From: an uncultured Bacteroidales bacterium | GTDB lineage: Bacteria > Bacteroidota > Bacteroidia > Bacteroidales > Paludibacteraceae | Direction: 5' to 3' | NCBI GenBank assembly: GCA_903830915.1 | Contig: CAIKVR010000375.1 | Coordinates: 17,212-81,211, forward strand | Length of the DNA stretch: 64,000 nucleotides | In this document: positions 10,701 to 18,591 of the stretch, in pieces | Layout of the letters: every line of letters begins with the position of its first letter | Position numbering within the stretch: the stretch's first letter is position 1 | The notes under the pieces: model-generated | Seen by the model: the letters and a program-made list of their open reading frames with translations, nothing else | What the model was told of the DNA's origin: nothing | The model's database searches: none | Program-made: the position numbers and the translations under genes

Positions 10701-10887
10701 TTACTGCAATTATTGGAGTCTCATCCTTAGCATCGGTCACAATACCTGATACGTTGAAAGCTTGACCTTTTTCCTGTGCGCTTACACTAAAAATACTGCT
10801 TGAAAATAATATCAAAGCACAAACACCAACAATGTTGAAAAATTGGAATGAAAACAGCTTGTCAAATATGATTTTGATTTTTTTCAT
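7705..10887 (-). CDS. SusC/RagA-family TonB-dependent outer-membrane transporter
   Basis: This 1060-residue transporter should import oligosaccharides released by the PL8 lyases, using TonB energy. After a long signal peptide (1-37) comes a carboxypeptidase-regulatory-like beta domain ([25 protein letters not shown], about 43-115). The plug follows, with [29 protein letters not shown] and the SusC signature [33 protein letters not shown]. The barrel closes with [11 protein letters not shown]. No STN domain is present, so it is not an anti-sigma-coupled transducer. A 151-bp upstream gap holds a box and promoter shared with two other transcription units of the locus. Confidence 0.96.
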   Translation of the reverse strand: [1060 protein letters not shown]

Positions 10888-10931
10888 AAATTATAGAATT
10901 AAAAGTTAACCGATGTGTAATCTGTTGTTTG

Positions 10932-10997
10932 TAAAAGTACGCCATAAACAATTGATAACACGATAAATATGTTCAATTCATTTGATACTATTGTTCA
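10932..10997 (-). promoter_or_regulatory. Promoter with shared 27-bp box, copy A (upstream of SusC)
   Basis: The box is at 10971-10997. On the plus strand it reads GTTCAATTC, ATTTGATA, CT, ATTGTTCA in succession. The putative -7 element is TACTTTTA on the minus strand (10932-10939), one base from the TAnnTTTG consensus. The gap between them is 31 nt. Copies at 23046-23072 and 34072-34098 are 24-25/27 identical in pairs with copy C and have 32-nt gaps. The placement fits an activator site just upstream of the promoter. Confidence 0.65.
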
Positions 10998-11038
10998 TTG
11001 AAGAAAATTTATTTTTTTCACAAAACCCTGAAAATATT

Positions 11039-14000
11039 TTAGTTTGGAATTGTCGCTTTCAGGGTCGTTAAGTCTCCGTTTTGATGAATAAACCGCAGAA
11101 TATAAAGCCCATTTGGCAAATTTGTATTCAATCGATTTACATCCCGTGCTTCTGATATTTTTGAACCCTGCAAATTGTAAACCTGAATCGTTCCGGTTTC
11201 CGAAGTCATAATAGTATTGTTTGAAACTGAAATACGGATTGAATTTATTGGATTATCCAAACCCGTCAAAGTATCTTTTTTTACTACATCCGCCCAATTG
11301 TCACTAAAACGAAGTCCGGCAATTGTGCCCGTTGGTGTGGCGCGAAAGCCTATAGATTGAATTTTCGTGAGGATTGCGGCGGCTGAAGTGGTGGCTTCAG
11401 GAGTTACAGGTTCTGAACCGCCAATGGTCGGATTCACAAAAACGGATAAAAATTCAGTTCCCGACGCTGCCGGCGTAATTTTCAACACCACTAAATACGT
11501 TGTCCCAAAATTTAAAACTGTATTCCCATACACAACGGTTTCGGCACTGCTCTGAACTCCCAAGCTATAACCGATTCCATTCGACGTGGGATACAGTTTT
11601 CCACGTGCATAATTTCCCACATAATCTTTGCCAAACAGCATAAAAGCATCACCGGTCTTAATGGCCGAAAAATTAATTAATGCACAGATATAAAATGATT
11701 TTCCGGTATATTCAGTCCCTGAAGTCAGACTGTAATAGGCATATCTTCTGTTTCCATCTGAAACAATTGCTTTTCCAAGTTTATTGTCGCAATAATTTAA
11801 ATAACTCAACGTGCTATTTTCTACTGTTGAAGAGCCCGGGGTTATTGATCCGGCAATATTGTTCCACTGATTTGGCAAAATAGGCAAAGTATAAGTGGCA
11901 TAAGTCACTTTTACCAAAGAATCAGTTCCCATTGCCGAAGAAGAAAAAAAAGACTTGTAGTTTAACGGCAAAATCTGGGGATATGCACTTACTTCTGTCC
12001 CATTTTTTAATAATATAAACTTGTTTTGGGTTTTTCCACAAGAACTTCCCTTGGTAAATGTAAATGTCAAGGTTTTGGATGAATTGGCAGCTGTTACAGT
12101 GACATTCAGTACCAAGTTGGATTGAACAGGATTTGAAGCTGATATAATCATTGAATCGCCAACAAATTTGGACATTATCAAACAAGGCTGATCCACATCA
12201 ATGATAAAGTTAGGAATGGAAATATTTCCTTTTGCATAAAATGCAGCCTGAGTAATATTCAGTGCGGTTTGTCTTACTGCTTGAATGCTGTTAGTATTGG
12301 CAATTACCTGAACCGGAATGGCGGCAGCATAAGCCGAAACGCCTTGTTGATTCACACCCGGAAGAATGATATATTGATACGTGGCGTTTGTTGGTTTTGT
12401 GCCATGGTCAATCCACAAACTAAAAACACTGGCAGTAATGGCAGTTGTAGAACCCTGACCAACATCGCTCCAACTTCCGGTAACGGATTTATTGCTTACT
12501 TTGACATTCGAAGATTGAGGAAAAATATACCCAATGCTATCCTGCAAAACCCATTTTGGCGAAGTTAAACTATACTCATTTCCATTTGCCAAAGTCACAT
12601 TATCGGCCACCACATTACTTTTTAGAAAACATTGATTCAGAGTTGTATTAACGGTCTTCGCCAATGTGCAAGTTATCCCTGCTCCCAATGCAACTATTTC
12701 TTTATCAAAATAAAACCATGTCTTTTTTGCCGTTGTACTAAATTTATTCACCGATAGGACCGACATGCCATAATTGCCATCAGAAACTCCACCTACAAAA
12801 GTTTCTGTTTGATTTAAATTCTGTGATGGAAAAACAGGAATGGTATCGGGACATGTTACGCCCGGTACGTGCGACCATCTCCAAAGCGGAAAGATATTGA
12901 AATATTCAGTCCCATTGCGGGTTATAAATTGTAATCCAAACGGATTCCAATAACCATTTCGGTTATCACCGCTAAAACTTTCTGTGCCAACTGTCCGGTT
13001 TGAGCACATTCTCACCGATGCATAATAAGCACTTCGTTGGTGAACCATAAAATCACCATTCCAAAAAAACTGATTCCCCAAAAAGCTATACTTGTTTCCA
13101 GTTCCAGCAATATGCTTATACAGTGCATCATAGGTCGGCTTATTGGCAGGTAAAAGGGTTGAAATCAAAGTCAACAAGGGCTGCATGTAATTTTTGGTAG
13201 TTCCTTCAATGGCAATACCTCTGCCTTCGCCATAATCGTGAAACCATGCATTGCGGTATAACTTACAGGTATTCAGTAGTAAATCCGACAAAACCCGCAA
13301 TCTATTTGGAGAAACAGCGAAAGTTGTTCCACTCACCTTTATGGCATAAGGTATCTGATCCTCCAGAAATGAACGTCCATAACCGCAGTTATAAAATTGT
13401 GCTCCATGTTGAAAAAAACTATAATCTTCCTGAATACCAACACCATCTGTAGCCGTAGAAGTTTGAACGTGACCGCTATATTTTAATATATCGAGCTGCA
13501 TCTGAATGCTGTCAAGTGCCGACCTCATATCAGCCGAATCTTTCAGCAAAATGCCTCTGTGCAACTTTTGCCCCAAAATCCACACTAAATTCTGACCTTC
13601 TACCCAACTTGGATCGGGTCGCTGTGTGGATAATAACGAACAGCCCTTGAGCAATAAAGTATTGGAGATGGAACCTTGCATCAAGATAAGTACCTTTTGC
13701 AAATAGTCTTGCTGGCCAATGTCAAAATCAAACCAATTGCTATAATAAAATGTAAAAACATTTGTACACCAATAATCCAAACCGTTGGTTATGGCTGTGA
13801 GCATTGCCGGAGAATGATATTCAATATGACTTGAAGTTTGATAGGAACCCGCCATAGTGTTCAATCTACTTAAATGAGTGATAGGAAAGCTATTCACATA
13901 ATCCAAATCAGACCATGAACCATTTGCATTCATACTCGTTCTGGTGGCAGTTGCTGAACTATGGCTTGATGACATATAATCCGTAAAAAACCTTGACCTG

Positions 14001-14086
14001 ATTGTTTCAATATCCGACAAAGCCTGCGCTTCTAAACCTACCAAGATATTGGATAATAGAAAGAATATAAGTATTGATTTTTTCAT
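11039..14086 (-). CDS. PL8-family polysaccharide lyase with lectin-like module and T9SS tail
   Basis: This 1015-residue secreted lyase is expected to cleave uronic-acid-containing chains by beta-elimination. Residues about 20-690 match PL8: VEGQNLVW carries the catalytic Asn (near 165), the FQHGAQFYNCGYG block carries His ~226 and Tyr ~235 nine residues apart, GRGIAIEG carries the Arg, and GTESFSGDN holds the conserved Glu (~367). A YPQTLPIDY-type module follows (about 700-945), then a T9SS tail ending NGDLTTLKATIPN. The N-terminal 690 residues are close to the lyase at 18592-20679, which lacks the added parts. It is 35 bp from the upstream lyase gene. Chondroitin or hyaluronan is the likely substrate class; other PL8 substrates (xanthan, glucuronan) cannot be excluded. 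Confidence 0.9.
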   Translation of the reverse strand: MKKSILIFFLLSNILVGLEAQALSDIETIRSRFFTDYMSSSHSSATATRTSMNANGSWSDLDYVNSFPITHLSRLNTMAGSYQTSSHIEYHSPAMLTAITNGLDYWCTNVFTFYYSNWFDFDIGQQDYLQKVLILMQGSISNTLLLKGCSLLSTQRPDPSWVEGQNLVWILGQKLHRGILLKDSADMRSALDSIQMQLDILKYSGHVQTSTATDGVGIQEDYSFFQHGAQFYNCGYGRSFLEDQIPYAIKVSGTTFAVSPNRLRVLSDLLLNTCKLYRNAWFHDYGEGRGIAIEGTTKNYMQPLLTLISTLLPANKPTYDALYKHIAGTGNKYSFLGNQFFWNGDFMVHQRSAYYASVRMCSNRTVGTESFSGDNRNGYWNPFGLQFITRNGTEYFNIFPLWRWSHVPGVTCPDTIPVFPSQNLNQTETFVGGVSDGNYGMSVLSVNKFSTTAKKTWFYFDKEIVALGAGITCTLAKTVNTTLNQCFLKSNVVADNVTLANGNEYSLTSPKWVLQDSIGYIFPQSSNVKVSNKSVTGSWSDVGQGSTTAITASVFSLWIDHGTKPTNATYQYIILPGVNQQGVSAYAAAIPVQVIANTNSIQAVRQTALNITQAAFYAKGNISIPNFIIDVDQPCLIMSKFVGDSMIISASNPVQSNLVLNVTVTAANSSKTLTFTFTKGSSCGKTQNKFILLKNGTEVSAYPQILPLNYKSFFSSSAMGTDSLVKVTYATYTLPILPNQWNNIAGSITPGSSTVENSTLSYLNYCDNKLGKAIVSDGNRRYAYYSLTSGTEYTGKSFYICALINFSAIKTGDAFMLFGKDYVGNYARGKLYPTSNGIGYSLGVQSSAETVVYGNTVLNFGTTYLVVLKITPAASGTEFLSVFVNPTIGGSEPVTPEATTSAAAILTKIQSIGFRATPTGTIAGLRFSDNWADVVKKDTLTGLDNPINSIRISVSNNTIMTSETGTIQVYNLQGSKISEARDVNRLNTNLPNGLYILRFIHQNGDLTTLKATIPN

Positions 14087-14121
14087 TTGTTTTTGAGTTC
14101 ATTCATTAACATTATCTTTGT

Positions 14122-17100
14122 CTAAAATGCGAATTTTCGGCTTACACATTCTCCTATTTCATTCGTAAAACGGACTATATAAAGTCCTCTATCTAAATTC
14201 GTAATCAATCGACTAACATCTTTCGATTCTAGCAACTTTTTTCCCAGCAAGTTGTAAATCTGAATGGTTCCCACCTCGGAAGTATTGATGGTTTTCCCTG
14301 ATAACGAGATAGATAAGTCGGTGTTAGGGATTGCTATCCCGGTATCCTTACTTTTTGCTTTCACCACGTCCGCCCATTTATTGCTAAAACGAAGTCCGGC
14401 AATTTTTCCGGTTGGGGTGGCGCGGAAAACGAGTCCCTGTATTTTTGTCAGGGCAGCGACAGGCGAAATAGTGGCTTCGGGTATTTCCGGTTCTGCACTG
14501 CCGATGCCGGGATTTATAAACACCGAAAGGGTTTCTGTACCGCTAGGTGCCGGGGTAATTTTCAATACAACCAGGTAGGTCGTGTTGAAATTCAGCACCC
14601 TCGTTCCAAATACGCCGGCTTCAGTGGCGAATTGCACGCCAAGATTGAAACCCGATCCGCTTGTTTGCGGGATTAATTTCCCTCGATTGAAGGTGCCAAA
14701 GTAATTCTGGGAAAAGAATATAAAAGCATCATTAGATCTGATGGCCGAGAAATTAATCAATGCACTGAGATAAAATGGCCTTTCGGAGTATTCCGAACCG
14801 GTACTGAGGGAATAAACGGAACTAAATCTGTTGGGGGAGCTCACAATTGCCTTTCCAGCCTTGTTATCAATATAGTTCAAGTAGCTCAAGGTGCTGTTCT
14901 CAACCGTGGGAGATACAAATGATGCCTGGATTGAATTAGACCATTCATTCTGAATAATAGGTGTGAGTACAGTACTTCCCTCATAAATATTCCTTACCAA
15001 ATCTGTGGTGTTTGTATTCAAAGCCTCCGTGGCAAAAAACGAGTTGTAGTCTATGGGCAATGTTTGTGAATAATGCACGATTTCGACACCCGGAACTTTG
15101 TTGGATGAACCAGTATAATCACCGTTTGGAAAAAAATATTTTAATATTTTTGTTGGAGAGTTCGCATAGTTGAGCGTCACGTTAAGGACGGTTTTAATCT
15201 GCCCCGGATCCGAAACCGTGATCTCAATCGAGTCTTTGCTCTGGTCTATCAACAATGCACAGGGCTGATCCACACTCACCGTCAATCCGGCATCAATCAC
15301 CAAGTTACCTATAACATAAAACACAGCTCCCGTTAGTTTTTGAACGCTCTGTGTAACTGCCTGTAAGCTGCTTGTGTTGCTCAGAATTTTAATAGGCAGG
15401 TTGTTGGAATAACCTGGAACATCCGCCAAAACTATGTCTGGCACGATAATATAGGAATATGAGGCATTGGCAGGTTTGATACCATGAGACATCCACACAT
15501 TGAATACTGAATTCGTAACAGGAGTGGTAGGTTGCGACGTGTTTAGAATCGACCACATATTTGTACGGGCAGAATTAGACACTTTAATATTGGTGGCTTG
15601 GGGGAAAACATAACTAACATTGTCGTGAAACACCCATTTTACAGCGGTATAAGCCATATCTGTTACTGTGGAAATAGCTGTACCGTCAACAGTTACAGTT
15701 CCATGAAGCAGACTTTGTGCTAGGGTGGTGTTTACATTATTGGCATTGGTAGAAGTAATTCCAGCGCCCAAACAAACCGTTTCGTTATCGAACATAAACC
15801 ACGATTTTTTGGCAGTAAGGCTCTGTTTGCTTAAATCCATTGCTGCCACACCGCACTGCCCATTGCTCACCCCGCCAACAAAAGTCGTGGTCTGGGTGGA
15901 TTCACTAAACGTGGGCGTTTCTTGGGTAGCCGTAGTGCCTGGTATACGGGTCCAGTCCCACAATGGGAAAATGCTTGAAAATTCACTGGCATCCTTCATC
16001 AAACAAGTTGCCCCAAAAGGCAACCAAAAACCCTTCAGATTCTCGCCATTAATACTCTCAGTTCCTTGTGTACGGGCAGAACACATTTTGACAGATAAAT
16101 GATATTTAGCTCTTCGATGAGCCATATAATCAGCTGTGTAAAACATTTTATTCCTGGTCAAAACATCATCTTTTGTGCCATTAATATGGTTTATCAAGTT
16201 TTGATAATCAACAGAAAAAGCAGGGTCAACTCCAATCATATTGGTCAAATAGGCCTTCAAGCTTGAACTTGAAATAGCAGCACTTCTACTAATGTCTCGA
16301 CCGGTGACTCCAAAATCATATTGTCCTCGCCGAATCAACCACTGATTGCCGTCAAGAGCTAAATTCCGTATAATCCCTATATAGGTAGCGGAGAATCCCA
16401 TACTTAATCCCCGCATTAAATACATCCAGCTTGATATATCGCCAATAAACGACTCCCCATAACCACCATTGTAAATCTGTTGACCATGAAACAAAAAAGC
16501 ATTATCCGACTGTATTCCATTATTTCCTTTTGAAGAAATAATGATAGTAGACTGAATATACTTTATACCAGTGCTAATATCGTTTGGATTATTCTGTACC
16601 GTACCACGAATAAGTAAGCCGGAAGCTTCCCAAACCAAGTTGGCTCCAGTACAAGAAGATGAAGTGATGTTCACTGTCAAATACCCACAAGCAGAAGTCA
16701 TAGTGGCAGGTTGAAGATAATTCTTCATCAATGCCAAAATGGGTCCAATCTCAAGTTGTTGACCAATATCCTGATACCACCAATTGACTGATGTGAATCC
16801 ACCCGTAAACCATACGTTCAGTCCTTTTTCAATGCCTGCCAAAAGACTTACGGAAAGGGATGAACTCTTGTCGGTTTGTTCACAATAAGACTTTGACATA
16901 AATTTAACACGTGTCAAATGATTTACCGGATCCCAATTGGTTCCGCTCTTGTCGGCGTAATCAATATCCGACCAACGACCAGTGCTCAGTTGGGAAGTTA
17001 CTAAAGTGACATCACCTTTTGTACCATCGTAATATTTTGTATAAAGCCGGCTATAAAGTTCCGCCATTTCGTCTATGGCAGAGACCTTGACAGAGCCCAT

Positions 17101-17172
17101 TAAAAAGATAATTAAAATAAGAAGTATTTTTTTCAAAAAAAGAAATTTGGGTTTTGAGCTTTGTGTTTTCAT
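14122..17172 (-). CDS. Second, divergent PL8-family lyase with module and T9SS tail
   Basis: This 1016-residue protein has the same order as its downstream neighbour: signal peptide, PL8 catalytic part (about 30-690), YPQTLPIDY-type module (about 695-945), T9SS tail ending CVSRKFAF. The PL8 residues are present: TGANLVWE with the Asn, the FLFHGQQIYNGGYG block with His ~229 and Tyr nine residues on, the GRDISR Arg region, and GTESINGEN with the Glu. It is clearly more distant from the other two lyases in the locus, which resemble each other. A different cleavage preference, such as another sulfation pattern or hexosamine, is a reasonable inference. It starts 32 bp after the sulfatase stop and is likely co-transcribed with it. 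Confidence 0.88.
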   Translation of the reverse strand: MKTQSSKPKFLFLKKILLILIIFLMGSVKVSAIDEMAELYSRLYTKYYDGTKGDVTLVTSQLSTGRWSDIDYADKSGTNWDPVNHLTRVKFMSKSYCEQTDKSSSLSVSLLAGIEKGLNVWFTGGFTSVNWWYQDIGQQLEIGPILALMKNYLQPATMTSACGYLTVNITSSSCTGANLVWEASGLLIRGTVQNNPNDISTGIKYIQSTIIISSKGNNGIQSDNAFLFHGQQIYNGGYGESFIGDISSWMYLMRGLSMGFSATYIGIIRNLALDGNQWLIRRGQYDFGVTGRDISRSAAISSSSLKAYLTNMIGVDPAFSVDYQNLINHINGTKDDVLTRNKMFYTADYMAHRRAKYHLSVKMCSARTQGTESINGENLKGFWLPFGATCLMKDASEFSSIFPLWDWTRIPGTTATQETPTFSESTQTTTFVGGVSNGQCGVAAMDLSKQSLTAKKSWFMFDNETVCLGAGITSTNANNVNTTLAQSLLHGTVTVDGTAISTVTDMAYTAVKWVFHDNVSYVFPQATNIKVSNSARTNMWSILNTSQPTTPVTNSVFNVWMSHGIKPANASYSYIIVPDIVLADVPGYSNNLPIKILSNTSSLQAVTQSVQKLTGAVFYVIGNLVIDAGLTVSVDQPCALLIDQSKDSIEITVSDPGQIKTVLNVTLNYANSPTKILKYFFPNGDYTGSSNKVPGVEIVHYSQTLPIDYNSFFATEALNTNTTDLVRNIYEGSTVLTPIIQNEWSNSIQASFVSPTVENSTLSYLNYIDNKAGKAIVSSPNRFSSVYSLSTGSEYSERPFYLSALINFSAIRSNDAFIFFSQNYFGTFNRGKLIPQTSGSGFNLGVQFATEAGVFGTRVLNFNTTYLVVLKITPAPSGTETLSVFINPGIGSAEPEIPEATISPVAALTKIQGLVFRATPTGKIAGLRFSNKWADVVKAKSKDTGIAIPNTDLSISLSGKTINTSEVGTIQIYNLLGKKLLESKDVSRLITNLDRGLYIVRFTNEIGECVSRKFAF

Positions 17173-17204
17173 AATACTAAATTCTATTTTGTAGTGAGCT
17201 TATC

Positions 17205-18545
17205 CTATTTTTTTTGAGTAGATGTTATAAATTCAGTTTTATTCGTTTTCTTCCAATCTTCCAACCAAAGTTTGTATTGTTGAAGCTGTCCTGAATATTT
17301 TTTCTCAACAGCCAAATTAATCATTTCTCCCGGATCATTTTTGATGTTGAAAAGTTGCTCGCGCTGTTCCCCTCTGTCATAAAGGATATATTTGAATTTT
17401 GGCGTTCGAAGCATCCACCCATTAGTTACTCCCCTGTCGAACATGGTTTCCGAAACAATGAAGGGATGAAGCTCAGTGCTGTCTCCGTTGTTTTCCAAAA
17501 CCGAACGAAGGCTTTTACCATGGCAAAGTATGGGCAATTTGACTTCTGAATAGTCGCATATTGTAGCGAAAAAATCAATGCAGCTATTCACGAGTTGTCC
17601 CTTTACTTGTCCGGCATTTTTTGCTTTCGGGAGTCGTATAATAAGGGGTACATTTAGCACTTCTTCATACAAAACCGATTTCTGATTCCAATGGTGTGCT
17701 CCGAGTCCATCGCCATGATCACTCGAAAAAACAATGATTGTATTGTCCAGCAAATTGTTTGTTTTCAATGCTGAAATAATTTTTCCTATTTCGCCATCAA
17801 CCTGCTCTACCAATCTGTAATAAGCATCGCGATAAAGCCTCCATTCGTCCGCTGTAAAATTGGTCGTGGGGTACAATAGGCTTTTGTTAGTTGTTTGTTC
17901 CAAACGAATGGCGCTGGGCTCATAAGGCGCAATTGCATAGTTAAATGGTATATTTGGACACTCGGCCAACGGCGAAGGTTTGAGTTTTGTGTTTGGCAAT
18001 TTTTCACCCCTTGCATACTCGCAAATGTTATGTGGATTATTAAAAGAGGCAACCATAAAAAAAGGAGTAAGGTGTTTTTCTGCAAGAAACCCCGAACAAG
18101 CGTCAGCCAATCCACTATCGTTGAATTTGTGCAGTACCCTGAATCCCCATTCGTCTGACTCCATGCTTGCCGTCGGCAAATGCCATTTGCCAGCATAAGC
18201 GCATTCATAACCTGCATTTTTCAGAAGATTTCCGAGCGTATTTGGGCGAATCTCCTTTGCAATTTGTGACTCATTGACCATCATTTGAGTATAGCCCGAG
18301 GGTATTCCTGTAAACATACTAGCCCGTGATGGCGTACTCAAAGGGCTGGCACAGTAGGCATTTGTGAACCGAATTCCCTCTGTAGCCAATAGGTCAATAT
18401 TCGGGGTATTAAGATCTGTATTTCCTGCACAACTCATGACCGAAGCCGTTTGCTGATCGGTAAATATATACACTATGTTGGGTCTTTGTGCCAAACAACT
18501 GCTCGCCAAACAACTGCCTGCAATGCCGTACAAGAGTTTTTTCAT
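17205..18545 (-). CDS. Ser-type family S1 sulfatase
   Basis: This 446-residue exported sulfatase should remove sulfate esters from the polymer or its oligosaccharides. After a signal peptide (1-19) the metal site begins with NIVYIFTDQQ. The signature is PLSTPSRASMFTG, with Ser (~69) at the position converted to formylglycine. The site is therefore Ser-type and needs an anaerobic sulfatase-maturating radical-SAM enzyme, which is not in this window. The second metal cluster is SSDHGDGLGAHHWNQK. The gene lies between two PL8 lyase genes (46 and 32 bp gaps), which supports action on the lyase substrate or products. Sulfate position cannot be told. The end, TEFITSTQKK, carries no T9SS tail, so it is probably periplasmic. 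Confidence 0.9.
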   Translation of the reverse strand: MKKLLYGIAGSCLASSCLAQRPNIVYIFTDQQTASVMSCAGNTDLNTPNIDLLATEGIRFTNAYCASPLSTPSRASMFTGIPSGYTQMMVNESQIAKEIRPNTLGNLLKNAGYECAYAGKWHLPTASMESDEWGFRVLHKFNDSGLADACSGFLAEKHLTPFFMVASFNNPHNICEYARGEKLPNTKLKPSPLAECPNIPFNYAIAPYEPSAIRLEQTTNKSLLYPTTNFTADEWRLYRDAYYRLVEQVDGEIGKIISALKTNNLLDNTIIVFSSDHGDGLGAHHWNQKSVLYEEVLNVPLIIRLPKAKNAGQVKGQLVNSCIDFFATICDYSEVKLPILCHGKSLRSVLENNGDSTELHPFIVSETMFDRGVTNGWMLRTPKFKYILYDRGEQREQLFNIKNDPGEMINLAVEKKYSGQLQQYKLWLEDWKKTNKTEFITSTQKK

Positions 18546-18591
18546 TGCAATAAATGATATTCAGATGAATAACAGAATAAACTTTAATGTT

